A DNA stretch of 64,000 nucleotides from Thalassotalea euphylliae. GTDB taxonomy: Bacteria; Pseudomonadota; Gammaproteobacteria; Enterobacterales; Alteromonadaceae. The position numbers were made by a program, and so were the translations under genes. The stretch's first letter is position 1. Every line of letters starts with the position of its first letter. Below, in pieces: positions 37,790-49,295 of the stretch. The stretch spans positions 806,001 through 870,000 of the forward strand of contig NZ_QUOV01000001.1 in assembly GCF_003390395.1 (NCBI RefSeq). Reading direction: 5' to 3'. Below the pieces are notes generated by a model. That model made no database searches, was not told the DNA's origin, and saw only the letters and a list, made by a program, of their open reading frames with translations.

Positions 37790-39379
37790 TTAGGTCATTG
37801 CCTTTTCTGCTTCAACTTTGACCAGCTTGTCGTCTTTGGCAACCACGATACAATCTCGGCCATTCTCTTTTGCTTTATACAAAGCTTTATCTGCCAAGTT
37901 AAAAACATCGGTACTATTACTGCACTTTTGACTAAAGCCTGCGATGCCAAATGAACACGTCATTTTAAGTACTTTGTTCTTTTTACGTAGTTCAAACTTG
38001 AGGTTGTTGATCACACCCTGAATTTTTTGCCCTATCTGAACGGCGCGATCAATTTCGGTTGCCGGTAAAATAATTACAAATTCTTCACCGCCAAAACGCG
38101 CTACATAATCAGAGTTGCGAATGTGCTTTTTCAATGTTTGGCCTAAGCATTTTAGGACCTGATCGCCAATGCTATGACCGTAAGTGTCATTGATGCTTTT
38201 GAAGTTATCAACGTCAATCACCATTAAGGTCAACGGCTGCTTAGTGATTTGCCAATGTTTGCGTTCATCATTAATACGCAGCACATAACCTTTGCGGTTT
38301 CCGATAGTGGTTAGTTCGTCGATTAAGCTGGTTTCTTCAGCAACATTAAGCTGCTTTTCAAGTTGATCAACAAAGTTCGAGGTGCTTTCAATTTGGCTGG
38401 TCAGTTCTTGGATTGTTGCTTCGTTGGTGCGATGAATTTGTTTTTGTTCATCGGAGTAGCTATTCATTAGCTTAGCGATCAAACTGACACTGTCTTTGAT
38501 ATGTTGCTGCATACCGCTGAGTGTATCAATACTCTTAGCTTTAACTTCCATATTCTGTAACTCGTTGGCCATGGACTGACTCACTTTGTCACAGCTATCT
38601 TGTGAAGAATCAACCAGTTTTTTAACCACACAAGTTTGGCTAATGGCATTCATTAAATTGGCATGAATGTCATTAAGCATTTCTTCGGTAGCACAGCGCT
38701 CTTGCTGAATAAGCAGGGTTAAATAAGTGGTGGTGCGCTCTAATAAGTTTATGGCAGTAAAAAAGGTGCCTTTACCTTCTTTAACACTCGAAGCCTCGCG
38801 CAAAATTCCACTAATAAACTCGTCATTCGGGTATGTTTTGGTTAACTGTTTTGAAACGACAACCACATCTTTGAGCAGCTTTTTACTGGCTAAGTGAACA
38901 TCAGCGGCAACAACGCCTGTTTCATCTGTTACTACGTCTTCCGCTTTAACAACTACGCTCGAAGATTCTCTTAAGTTACTTAGATCTGTGGCAAAGTAAT
39001 CAATCGTTTGGCCTGCGCTCATTAAAACCGTATGCGCGGGTTGAGCGGTATTAAGTTCTGCTAACAGGGTTTCAACTTTTTCCAGCTGATTAGATGATAA
39101 ATTACGAGTGCCTGTTTTCTTCACAATCGCTTTGAACTTGGCGATATCTTTTTTCTGATTTTGATAATCGACATTATCAAAATTCTTTTTCATTTTTGCG
39201 TATTGTTCTACCAACGAAGCGAAAGTAAACATCGCTTCATTAGACTTAATTGCTTCTTTAATATTATTAACTTGCACAGCTAACGGACCAGAATTCGGAG
39301 CGGCCTCGAGAAAATGTCTAATAGCTCGCTTTAATTCCGTGTTAGTGCGCTTGAGTGCTTGTAAATCTTGACTACTCAT
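37790..39379 (-). CDS. Diguanylate cyclase (GGDEF), cytoplasmic
   Basis: This 529-residue protein lacks membrane spans. The first ~330 residues are helical and coiled-coil-like and unrecognised (possible sensor/dimerisation region), with a predicted coil LTSQIESTSNFVDQLEKQL next to the GGDEF domain. The catalytic domain (about 360-515) has DELTTIGNRKGY, the active loop RFGGEEFVIILP, and an inhibitory I-site RNSD five residues before GGEEF. It should make c-di-GMP and be product-inhibited. It is convergent with the DUF454 gene. Confidence 0.9.
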   Translation of the reverse strand: MSSQDLQALKRTNTELKRAIRHFLEAAPNSGPLAVQVNNIKEAIKSNEAMFTFASLVEQYAKMKKNFDNVDYQNQKKDIAKFKAIVKKTGTRNLSSNQLEKVETLLAELNTAQPAHTVLMSAGQTIDYFATDLSNLRESSSVVVKAEDVVTDETGVVAADVHLASKKLLKDVVVVSKQLTKTYPNDEFISGILREASSVKEGKGTFFTAINLLERTTTYLTLLIQQERCATEEMLNDIHANLMNAISQTCVVKKLVDSSQDSCDKVSQSMANELQNMEVKAKSIDTLSGMQQHIKDSVSLIAKLMNSYSDEQKQIHRTNEATIQELTSQIESTSNFVDQLEKQLNVAEETSLIDELTTIGNRKGYVLRINDERKHWQITKQPLTLMVIDVDNFKSINDTYGHSIGDQVLKCLGQTLKKHIRNSDYVARFGGEEFVIILPATEIDRAVQIGQKIQGVINNLKFELRKKNKVLKMTCSFGIAGFSQKCSNSTDVFNLADKALYKAKENGRDCIVVAKDDKLVKVEAEKAMT

Positions 39380-39579
39380 GGCGTTGAAGGCTTACGTAAA
39401 TCCTAAAATTAGTAACTTGTTGGGTTATGAGCTGCGCTTGGCGATGTTATGTCTTGCAGGCCAGATTCAAGAATAAAAAGAATGCATTGAAATGGCCATC
39501 GTCAGCGTGTTCACAAAATAATAACAAATGTGCTAAGCGAACTCAGCAAAAATTCAGTGATTAATTGATCAAAAGGCGA

Positions 39580-40167
39580 CTAAATTTCAGCTAATGCTTG
39601 TTCAACTAAGGCAGCTAAATGCGCGGGTAGATCTGCTTTAAGCGCAATTTGCTGGGCAGTTGCCGACATTTTTTTCCAAGTTTTTTGCAAAATACTGATA
39701 ATTTTTTCGTCACTATGTTTTGCTGCAAACGGCGCAAAATAGTAGCTGAGAAACACTAAGCAGGCGACATCTTCAAGCGTTTGACTTTCAGGGTTAGATT
39801 TTAACTTTTCCTTGCGAATAATCGCTGCAGTTCGGTCAGCATCAGCTGGTGCATAGCCGTTGGCTAACATCAGCTCACTAGCCGTTTCGGCATGAAGTTG
39901 GCCGAGCGCTTTGCGCCATTTTAGGTAACCCGCTTTACCTTCGGGATATTCGCTACGTGCAATTGCCCAACGTTTGACATGTTGAGCGCGTACCGCAATT
40001 TGTAAGTGCTCGCTGCTGTCAGGCCAAAAGCTATGTAAGCACTGTGACATACGTTGACCGTAAACTAGCTCTTTCGGTTGTGGTTGACCATCAATCTGTT
40101 CAACATTGGGATCTTGCTGGTTGATTGCATCAATCGCGTCAAGGACAAGGTTAAGTGCTGCGCTCAT
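39580..40167 (-). CDS. DUF4202 domain protein
   Basis: This 195-residue soluble protein matches the DUF4202 layout: VLDAIDAINQQDPN at the N-terminus, ELVYGQRMSQCLHSFWPDSSEHLQIAVRAQHVKRWAIARSEYP, LHAETASELM and EDVACLVFLSYYF. Conserved His residues in RAQHVKRW and QLHAE suggest an HD-like metal site, but activity is unknown. It diverges from pyrG, with about 210 bp between them. Confidence 0.82.
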   Translation of the reverse strand: MSAALNLVLDAIDAINQQDPNVEQIDGQPQPKELVYGQRMSQCLHSFWPDSSEHLQIAVRAQHVKRWAIARSEYPEGKAGYLKWRKALGQLHAETASELMLANGYAPADADRTAAIIRKEKLKSNPESQTLEDVACLVFLSYYFAPFAAKHSDEKIISILQKTWKKMSATAQQIALKADLPAHLAALVEQALAEI

Positions 40168-40169
40168 AG

Positions 40170-42011
<1,842 letters not shown>

Positions 42012-42016
42012 TTTTC

Positions 42017-42045
42017 TAAAACCGTAGCCTAGCTACGGTTTTTTT
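42017..42045 (+). terminator. Intrinsic terminator after pyrG
   Basis: AACCGTAGC and GCTACGGTT form a stem over a 4-nt loop and are followed by seven T. Confidence 0.88.
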
Positions 42046-42100
42046 ATTGCCGCTATTTATTTTCGTGACGTGCAAGTCGTTAACGTTCGGGGTAAATTAG

Positions 42101-43504
<1,404 letters not shown>

Positions 43505-43539
43505 CCTTTAGTTACTGATAGCTTTTATTAGCTGACAAT

Positions 43540-43568
43540 AAAAAACGCTGCTTGATGCAGCGTTTTTT
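43540..43568. terminator. Intrinsic terminator after eno
   Basis: AAAAAACGCTG, loop CTTGATG, CAGCGTTTTTT. It sits between convergent eno and the GGDEF gene and can work in both directions. Confidence 0.92.
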
Positions 43569-43613
43569 GTGACGGAAGCGCTCATTTCTGCGCTCGCAGC
43601 TTTGATTACGTTG

Positions 43614-45014
43614 CTAGTTTATCGCTACCTCTATCTTGTCTTTACCTGCTTCTTTAGCAAGGTAAAGTGCTTGATCGGCACTGGCAAACCAAGACTCTTG
43701 GGTATCGCAGCTACCAAGCTGCGCAATGCCGATACTGCAAGTGACAGGGCAAGGTAATTTAGCGCTTTCTATTGTTAATTGCTGACGAATACGATTGGCC
43801 AAGCTTAAGCCATCATTTAAGTTGGTTTCTGGGCAAATAATCACAAATTCTTCGCCGCCCCAGCGGGCAGTAAAATCAGTCTCACGGGCACAGCCTCGAA
43901 TGGTATTAGCCAGCACAACCAGCACCTCATCGCCCACTTGATGACCAAAGTTATCATTAAAGGCTTTAAAGTTATCGACGTCACACATGATCAAACAACA
44001 TTCTGATTGGTAACGTTTTTTACGATTGATGCATTCCGCGATTTTGTCACTAAGGTAACTGCGGTTATGTAATTTCGTTAAATGATCGGTCACGGCCAGC
44101 GCTTCTAGCTGGGTGTTTTTCTTTTCTAGTGCTTGGTGCAAGCGCTCAAGTGCTTGGTTCTTTTGCGCCAATGCGTGTTTTTGTTGCAGCGAATAGTAAT
44201 ACCTGAGCCCCATCATCATCACCAGAAGTGCGCCGATGGCACCGATTTGCCAAGCTAAGGTGTAATTGGTTTGCGAGATAACTTTAACGGGCTCAAGCAA
44301 GCTAAACGCGTGACGGTGGTCTTCTTCACTGAGCTTAAGTATGGCTTGATTTATTTTTGGCATTAAGTCGCTATGCTCATGCCGTAAGCCAATACGTAAC
44401 TGATCTTTTAAATCGGCTAAACCGATAATACGAATATTGGCTAAATTATGCTGGTGGATCAAAAAATTTGCGCCGTAATAAGAGCTGACAAACAAATCGA
44501 TTTCTTTGTTATTAACTTTTCTTAACCCTTCAAGTTCACTTGCCACTGGCACTTGTTCAATATTGGGGTAGTAGCGGTTGAGGTAGCTTTCTAGGCGGTA
44601 GCTTTTAACAACGCCAATACGCTCATTGGTAACTTGTGCCAAGCCGCCAATCAGCTTTTGCTGATAATGAGCAAATATCACGTTAGGGGCTTGGAAATAG
44701 GGGACTGAGAAAATTAAATACTCGGCTCTCGCGTCGGAGTAATTTAAAAATGGGGTCAGATCACACTCATCTTTAGTAAGGGCCTCAATCGTCGCTTGCC
44801 AAGATTCAGTTTGAACGAGCTTTATCTCAAGGTTGGCAAACTTGGCTATTTTCTCAAAATAGAATGCCGATAGCCCAGCATGCTGACCTTGTTCTAGATA
44901 CTCATAAGGAGTCCAATTGGGGTCAACGCAATAGTTCAGTGTTCTGGCCTGTGCTCCATGCGCAGCCAACAAAAGCAAACAACAACCGATAATTTTATGA
45001 ATAAATTGTGGCAA
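43614..45014 (-). CDS. Periplasmic substrate-binding sensor diguanylate cyclase
   Basis: This 466-residue protein begins at TTG 45014 with AAGGAAG well placed upstream, and has a signal peptide (cleavage near GAQA). Residues about 25-250 form a bacterial solute-binding family 3 domain (NYCVDPNWTPYEYLEQGQHAGLSAFYFEKIAK). It is followed by a membrane span (LAWQIGAIGALLVMMMGLRYYY), a short coiled coil and a GGDEF domain. The active loop is RWGGEEFVIICPE, with I-site RETD five residues upstream. It probably couples an amino-acid-like ligand outside to c-di-GMP inside. Confidence 0.9.
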   Translation of the reverse strand: MPQFIHKIIGCCLLLLAAHGAQARTLNYCVDPNWTPYEYLEQGQHAGLSAFYFEKIAKFANLEIKLVQTESWQATIEALTKDECDLTPFLNYSDARAEYLIFSVPYFQAPNVIFAHYQQKLIGGLAQVTNERIGVVKSYRLESYLNRYYPNIEQVPVASELEGLRKVNNKEIDLFVSSYYGANFLIHQHNLANIRIIGLADLKDQLRIGLRHEHSDLMPKINQAILKLSEEDHRHAFSLLEPVKVISQTNYTLAWQIGAIGALLVMMMGLRYYYSLQQKHALAQKNQALERLHQALEKKNTQLEALAVTDHLTKLHNRSYLSDKIAECINRKKRYQSECCLIMCDVDNFKAFNDNFGHQVGDEVLVVLANTIRGCARETDFTARWGGEEFVIICPETNLNDGLSLANRIRQQLTIESAKLPCPVTCSIGIAQLGSCDTQESWFASADQALYLAKEAGKDKIEVAIN

Positions 45015-45175
45015 GTGTTACTTCCTTAAAGATTTACAGGCAACTGCTGTACAAATGTCTGGTAGTCAATTGGGTTCGCTCACTCACTGTCTGTCCTTGA
45101 CGCCTTTATTAAACCTAATGTGAATGTGACAACATTGCAACTTAGTTGCAAAGCCCCCTGAAATTACTTCCTTTG

Positions 45176-45922
45176 TTATGTGCTTAACTGGCCTAATAAA
45201 AACTGTTTTCTAACGACAGGTGAAAATTTTTCAATCGCATAGCGCAGCATTGTTCTTGGCATTCTTACATGGTATTTGACTAAAAATTGGTACTCAATGT
45301 CATAGTCTTTTTTGCCTATTTCTCTGAGCATCCAGCCAACCGCTTTGTGAATAAGATCTTGTTTATCCGTTAATAGTATTTCGCTTAATGCTAGTGCGTC
45401 GGCGAAGTCGTCGCGTTTAATAAAGTGATAGGTAGCGATAATGGCGACGCGTCGATGCCAAAGGTTCTCAGAGTCTGCTAGTTGATATAGTAATGCGCGG
45501 TCTTTACTCGACGTTTTACTATATAAATAGCCACCAACAATTGGGTGGGCAGAGCTATCAACTAAATCCCAATTGTTAACTTGATCTAAATTTTCTAAGT
45601 AAAAATCGAATATCGCTTGATGCTCGTTTGAGCGCTTTTGTTTAAATCGGCTCACGAGTATCAGTAATGCGCACAAGCGGGCTTCGTGATATTCACTGTA
45701 CAATAATACGTTAACTTCACTCAGTGGGAGGCTTTTGTATTGGCTCACTATTTTTCGGATTTGTGGTACGCGAATACCAAGAAACTTATCACCCTCGCCA
45801 TATTGCCCTGGTGCTGTTTTAAAAAAGCGCGTTGAGTGTTCGGCAATTTTAGCGTCGGCCATCGCATCAAGGCTAGCTAGCGCTGTAGCAGCTGATGGTG
45901 TTTGTTGTGTGTGCTTTGGCAT
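45176..45922 (-). CDS. DNA alkylation repair enzyme, AlkD-like
   Basis: This 248-residue all-helical HEAT-like repeat protein belongs to the AlkD family of DNA glycosylases for bulky or charged alkylated bases. KFLGIRVPQIRKIVSQYK, YHEARLCALLILV, NNWDLVDSSAHPIVGGYLY, LWHRRVAIIATYHFI and HKAVGWMLREIGKKD match the family. Biochemical activity varies within the family, so the exact substrate is uncertain. The three genes to 47049 on this strand are separately spaced. Confidence 0.88.
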   Translation of the reverse strand: MPKHTQQTPSAATALASLDAMADAKIAEHSTRFFKTAPGQYGEGDKFLGIRVPQIRKIVSQYKSLPLSEVNVLLYSEYHEARLCALLILVSRFKQKRSNEHQAIFDFYLENLDQVNNWDLVDSSAHPIVGGYLYSKTSSKDRALLYQLADSENLWHRRVAIIATYHFIKRDDFADALALSEILLTDKQDLIHKAVGWMLREIGKKDYDIEYQFLVKYHVRMPRTMLRYAIEKFSPVVRKQFLLGQLST

Positions 45923-45959
45923 AAGCTCTTAACTCTTTTAAGCTTTCACTATTTTCTCG

Positions 45960-46337
45960 CTATTTTAGCTCTACCCGCCAAGGTGGGTTTTTTCGATTTT
46001 CGCCAGCCCAATATAGCTTTATTTTGTTGTTACTAGGGTCTTTTAGTATTGCTTCGCGCCATAGGTATCGTTGATCTGTTGGCAATTGTTCAAATGTAAA
46101 GCCCTGCTTAACCAAGCTATCCACTTTGTTATCAAGTTCCTCACACTCAAAGTAGATAACGCTTTCGTTTGAGTTAAGCTTTTCGGTAAGTGACAGTGAG
46201 AAGGTGGCATCACCGTCTGGGCATTCAAATCTTGCGTAGTGATTTGTATCAACGATTTGCGTAAACCCCATTGCGCGATAAAAAGCGGTAGATTGAGCCA
46301 TATCAACGGCTGGCAGTGTTACTTGATTTAGGTTCAA
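45960..46337 (-). CDS. VOC (glyoxalase/bleomycin-resistance) family protein
   Basis: This 125-residue protein has two beta-alpha-beta-beta-beta modules: LNQVTLPAVDMAQSTAFYRAMGF and VIYFECEELDNKVDSLVKQGFTFEQ, ending KDPSNNKIKLYWAGENRKNPPWRVE. The start is TTG 46337, with AAGGA 7-11 nt upstream. Family members bind a metal and act on diverse small molecules; the substrate cannot be inferred. Confidence 0.8.
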   Translation of the reverse strand: MNLNQVTLPAVDMAQSTAFYRAMGFTQIVDTNHYARFECPDGDATFSLSLTEKLNSNESVIYFECEELDNKVDSLVKQGFTFEQLPTDQRYLWREAILKDPSNNKIKLYWAGENRKNPPWRVELK

Positions 46338-46608
46338 TGTTAACGTCCTTGAGTTTTTATTTTTATTTCTACTCTATGAATTTTAGTCGGATTTGAAAAT
46401 AAAATATTTTGGTGCAATTGTAAGCGGCTGTGTAAACCTCAATTGCACTGCTGGCACTGGCACTGGCAATAGGAAGAGAGTAAGAGTGACAGACTAAACC
46501 AGCATCAGGTTAAAAGTGATAATAGAGTTGCTAACACTAAATAGAATAAACGATTAATCTGGAATCTATTGTCTAAAATCCACTAGACCATACATAAAGC
46601 TACACGCT

Positions 46609-47049
46609 CTAGTGATAAGGGTTACCTTGGCCCGATTCTAAATAAGCCTGCAGGCTTGATAAGTATTGCTGCCAACCCGATTGGCAAACCCGATAGCAAC
46701 TAAGTGATGGTACTAAACCGTTATGTGTTAGGCTGACATTCGTCCCATGTTTTTGCTCTTCTAAATGCCAAATAATATTGGTACCTAGCCATTCATCTTT
46801 TTGTTCAAGCGAAGGTAAATCGTGAAAAGCTTCGGTAACATGCCAAACGAGAGAATGGCATGGCGTGGCCTCTGCGACTGTCATCACCCAATGTGTATTG
46901 TTTTCAAAATACACACTTAGCAAGTCACCAATTCTACTGGCACAAGTGGCATTTTCAGTCCACCACTTACACACATCCAAGGTGAGTGCAGTGTATATAC
47001 TTGCTGGTTTGGCTGCGATATAAAAACTGGAGGTGAAGCTTTGCTCCAT
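46609..47049 (-). CDS. SRPBCC/AHSA1-type ligand-binding protein
   Basis: This 146-residue protein has the START-like fold pattern: SFYIAAKPASIYTALTLDVCKWWTE at the N-terminus, central strands with WVMTVAEATPCHSLVWHVTEAF, and a long C-terminal helix CQSGWQQYLSSLQAYLESGQG. The closest group is the AHSA1 (Aha1 C-terminal) branch of SRPBCC. The ligand and role are unknown. Confidence 0.72.
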   Translation of the reverse strand: MEQSFTSSFYIAAKPASIYTALTLDVCKWWTENATCASRIGDLLSVYFENNTHWVMTVAEATPCHSLVWHVTEAFHDLPSLEQKDEWLGTNIIWHLEEQKHGTNVSLTHNGLVPSLSCYRVCQSGWQQYLSSLQAYLESGQGNPYH

Positions 47050-47294
47050 CGCTATTTGCTCGATTGTCTGCCCTAAAATTAAGTGTAATCAATTCTGAGT
47101 GTTCTGCCAGCACGCCAATAACTAGGGCCTTTGCTAGCGTGAAGTGAATTGGTTTAGCGAGTTATGCTTGCTTAGTTATCACTTATCACTTATTTGGGGC
47201 TCAACGCTAGCCTTGTTGCTTTTAATGCATTAATAAATCGCTAGCATGCCAAGTAATGACATCGTACACTTGGATTTGTCTATAAAATAACAAA
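47050..47294. other. Intergenic region before the mipA cluster
   Basis: About 245 bp between the divergent SRPBCC gene and the small ORF before mipA. It is AT-rich; no repeat element or clear promoter is seen. Confidence 0.5.
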
Positions 47295-47396
47295 ATGAAA
47301 GACTTAGCTCGCACTTATGTAATGGTAACTGCTTTGCTGACCAATAATATAGCGAGCGCCTTTGAAATCGGCACAGGCTTTAAAACAGAAAAATAA
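47295..47396 (+). CDS. Possible 33-residue leader peptide coupled to mipA
   Basis: ATG 47295 opens a 33-codon frame, MKDLARTYVMVTALL then TNNIASAFEIGTGFKTEK. Its TAA at 47394-47396 overlaps the mipA ATG at 47396 (TAATG). The N-terminus is basic then hydrophobic and could be a weak signal peptide with cleavage after ASA. There is no convincing Shine-Dalgarno. It could be a leader peptide for translational coupling, a remnant of a former outer-membrane gene, or chance. Confidence 0.3.
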   Translation: MKDLARTYVMVTALLTNNIASAFEIGTGFKTEK

Positions 47397-48283
47397 TGAA
47401 AAAAAATTTATATAACCTAGTGTTGGTTTGGTTAGCTTTTGTTGCTTGTTATCCTCACCTTGTCACTGCTCAAACTAATCAAGCCTTTGCAGCTGAGCAA
47501 CAAACGGTACAAATATCGACAGTAAATGACACTTCTGTACAAGAAGGCAGCTCATCAGAGTCACACTGGGAGCTAGATCTTGGTTTGGTCACCACCTATC
47601 GCAATACTTTAATCGATAGTATTGATGAATTTCACAATACCATTGAACTTGATCCTGTTATTTCTGGTGGTTATTACAAAGACAACTTTTTTGCTGAAGT
47701 CGCTCCCTTATCAGGGCGTCCGTTTACTATCGGGCATATTCTTTATCAAAGCGAAACGCGGCAGGTAAGTGTTATAGCCGAGTCGTTATTTTTTGAATTG
47801 TCAGAAGACGACCAAGAGCGCGGCAATTTACTTGATGGAATTGAAACGCGAAAAGCTTCAACGGAAGTTGGCTTTGAGTATTTTGGCATTTTTAGAAAGT
47901 TTGATGTGCGGATGGCCGTTGTACATGACGCACTATCAAGGCATCACGGTACGGTTGCCAGTCTTGATGTATCAAGGCCTTACTTTACCCGTCACGCAAT
48001 GTTCTTACCGGGTATCAGTGTTGCTGTTTATGATGATAATGCCACCGACTATTACTACGGGGTAAGTGCCGAAGAGGCGACAAGTTTTCGACCTGAGTAT
48101 AGACCAGGTGCTGCATGGGTTGGTCGAGCACGACTCTACGTTGAACGGCCAATGGATGATGACTGGTCAATTATAGCTGCCGCTAGTGTATCGCTGTTTA
48201 GTGACAATATTAGTGACAGTCCTCTGGTGAGTGGCCGTGATACAGTGTATAGCTTGAGTGTAGGCATGCTATGGACTTTCTGA
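47396..48283 (+). CDS. MipA/OmpV family outer-membrane protein
   Basis: This 295-residue beta-barrel protein has a signal peptide (cleavage after LVTA, about residue 25). The MipA/OmpV signature is visible in WELDLGLVTTYRNT, VFELDPVISGGYYKDNFF-like strands, and YYYGVSAEEATSFRPEYRPGAAW, with a terminal Phe typical of outer-membrane assembly. MipA in E. coli scaffolds MltA and PBP1B; OmpV relatives act in osmotic or antibiotic response. It overlaps the next gene by 13 bp and belongs with the DUF3019 gene and the two-component pair downstream. Confidence 0.85.
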   Translation: MKKNLYNLVLVWLAFVACYPHLVTAQTNQAFAAEQQTVQISTVNDTSVQEGSSSESHWELDLGLVTTYRNTLIDSIDEFHNTIELDPVISGGYYKDNFFAEVAPLSGRPFTIGHILYQSETRQVSVIAESLFFELSEDDQERGNLLDGIETRKASTEVGFEYFGIFRKFDVRMAVVHDALSRHHGTVASLDVSRPYFTRHAMFLPGISVAVYDDNATDYYYGVSAEEATSFRPEYRPGAAWVGRARLYVERPMDDDWSIIAAASVSLFSDNISDSPLVSGRDTVYSLSVGMLWTF

Positions 48284-48819
48284 TGGTTAGGCCGCATCGA
48301 CAACTGTTAGCGAAGTTGGCCGCAACAATTGGTATGTTATTGCCTATGCTTACGATTAGTCAGGTGCAGGCTCAGGCTCAAAACAACTCTGCACCAGCAG
48401 AACCGTTGAGCCAGCAATCAAGTAAACTAGCGAATCAAGCCAACCAAGCTAATCAAGCCAATCTAGCTCGCCACGCTAAGTCGCCGATGTTGATTGCGAG
48501 TCCCAATGTTTGTGAGCTTGCTTCGGGTACATATCTATGTTCAATGAAAGCTGCATTGATATGGGAAATGCCACAAGCTGGCCATTATTGTTTATACGAG
48601 CAAGAAGAATTAGAACCGTTGAAGTGCTGGAAAAACCAATGGTCAGGCAGCCATGTGATGATGTTCGAATCAGATAAGCCTGTTACGTATATCTTGCGCA
48701 GCTATCAATCTGCCAACTTGCTAGGTGATGCAATAGTGCAGGCAAATATCAATGTCATCGGTACGTTGGAACAGCGCATTCGTGCCAAGCGTCGCCGTCG
48801 TTTCTTACGGATATTCTAG
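48271..48819 (+). CDS. DUF3019 family secreted protein
   Basis: This 182-residue protein has a long N-terminal hydrophobic signal (LLAKLAATIGMLLPMLTISQVQA), a low-complexity Gln/Asn/Ala stretch from a 9-bp repeat, then the DUF3019 domain. That domain has four cysteines (NVCELASGTYLCSMKAALIWEMPQAGHYCLY, PLKCWKNQWSG) and a basic tail. It may start at 48271 or at ATG 48283, just after the mipA stop. DUF3019 genes typically sit with mipA and an RstA/RstB pair in Alteromonadales. Function is unknown; periplasmic with disulfides is likely. Confidence 0.8.
   Translation: MDFLMVRPHRQLLAKLAATIGMLLPMLTISQVQAQAQNNSAPAEPLSQQSSKLANQANQANQANLARHAKSPMLIASPNVCELASGTYLCSMKAALIWEMPQAGHYCLYEQEELEPLKCWKNQWSGSHVMMFESDKPVTYILRSYQSANLLGDAIVQANINVIGTLEQRIRAKRRRRFLRIF
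48433..48468 (+). repeat. 9-bp tandem repeat in the DUF3019 gene
   Basis: Four 9-bp units (AATCAAGCC, AACCAAGCT, AATCAAGCC, AATCTAGCT) encode NQA-NQA-NQA-NLA between the signal peptide and the Cys domain. Confidence 0.9.
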
Positions 48820-49295
48820 CCACATCTCAGTAGCAACTTAGTGTAAAGATTCACTTGCTAACCCGTGAGTCATACACTTTTTGACAACTAACATTGATTT
48901 ATACAAGTGTGCGACATTTCTCGACATCTCAATTAAAGAAACATACAGGTATCAACTTTAAGATTTCCCTCATACCAATTGAACTAGGGCGTGTTGATCT
49001 TTCGAGATTGAATTTTGTTCAATCTAAACGCTTTCTGATCGCGGCGCTCGCTTTGTCGCATAGTCGTTCTATGTAAAATGCGAGCAACAATGAGCAGGAG
49101 GCGTTTAGATGAACCCCCTCAACACAAAATAAAGGGGCAGCGTCTGTTTGAGTTTTCTACTGTGTTGGCACTTATTTATGGAGAATGATTACACTGCACA
49201 AGTGCCGCCTTGTATAAAACCCAAACAGACTGCTGCAAAAACAACCCTGAAAGATCAACACGCCCTAAACAATATGCATTTAATAGCAAAGGGAA
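48820..49295. other. Gene-free stretch with an inserted MITE
   Basis: These 476 bp are mainly a 279-bp non-autonomous element (48987-49265). ATACCAATT at 48972-48980 abuts its left side. The short plus-strand frames here are not supported as genes. Confidence 0.7.
48985..49267. mobile_element. MITE-like element with 17-bp terminal inverted repeats and TA duplication
   Basis: GGGCGTGTTGATCTTTC at 48987-49003 is the exact complement of GAAAGATCAACACGCCC at 49249-49265. TA dinucleotides flank both ends, as expected for a TA target duplication (IS630/Tc1 or some IS5-group elements). The 279-bp interior has no transposase. It contains nested pairs TCTAAACGC/GCGTTTAGA (49023/49101), GCTCGC/GCGAGC (49046/49080), CATAG/CTATG (49059/49069) and a GTCTGTTTG/CAAACAGAC pair. 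No source element is in the window. Confidence 0.85.

Noticed and set aside
49023..49109. Nested hairpin in the MITE considered as an integron attC site or a tRNA
   Set aside because: It lacks the attC core sites and has no acceptor, anticodon or T-loop pattern; internal MITE palindromes explain it.
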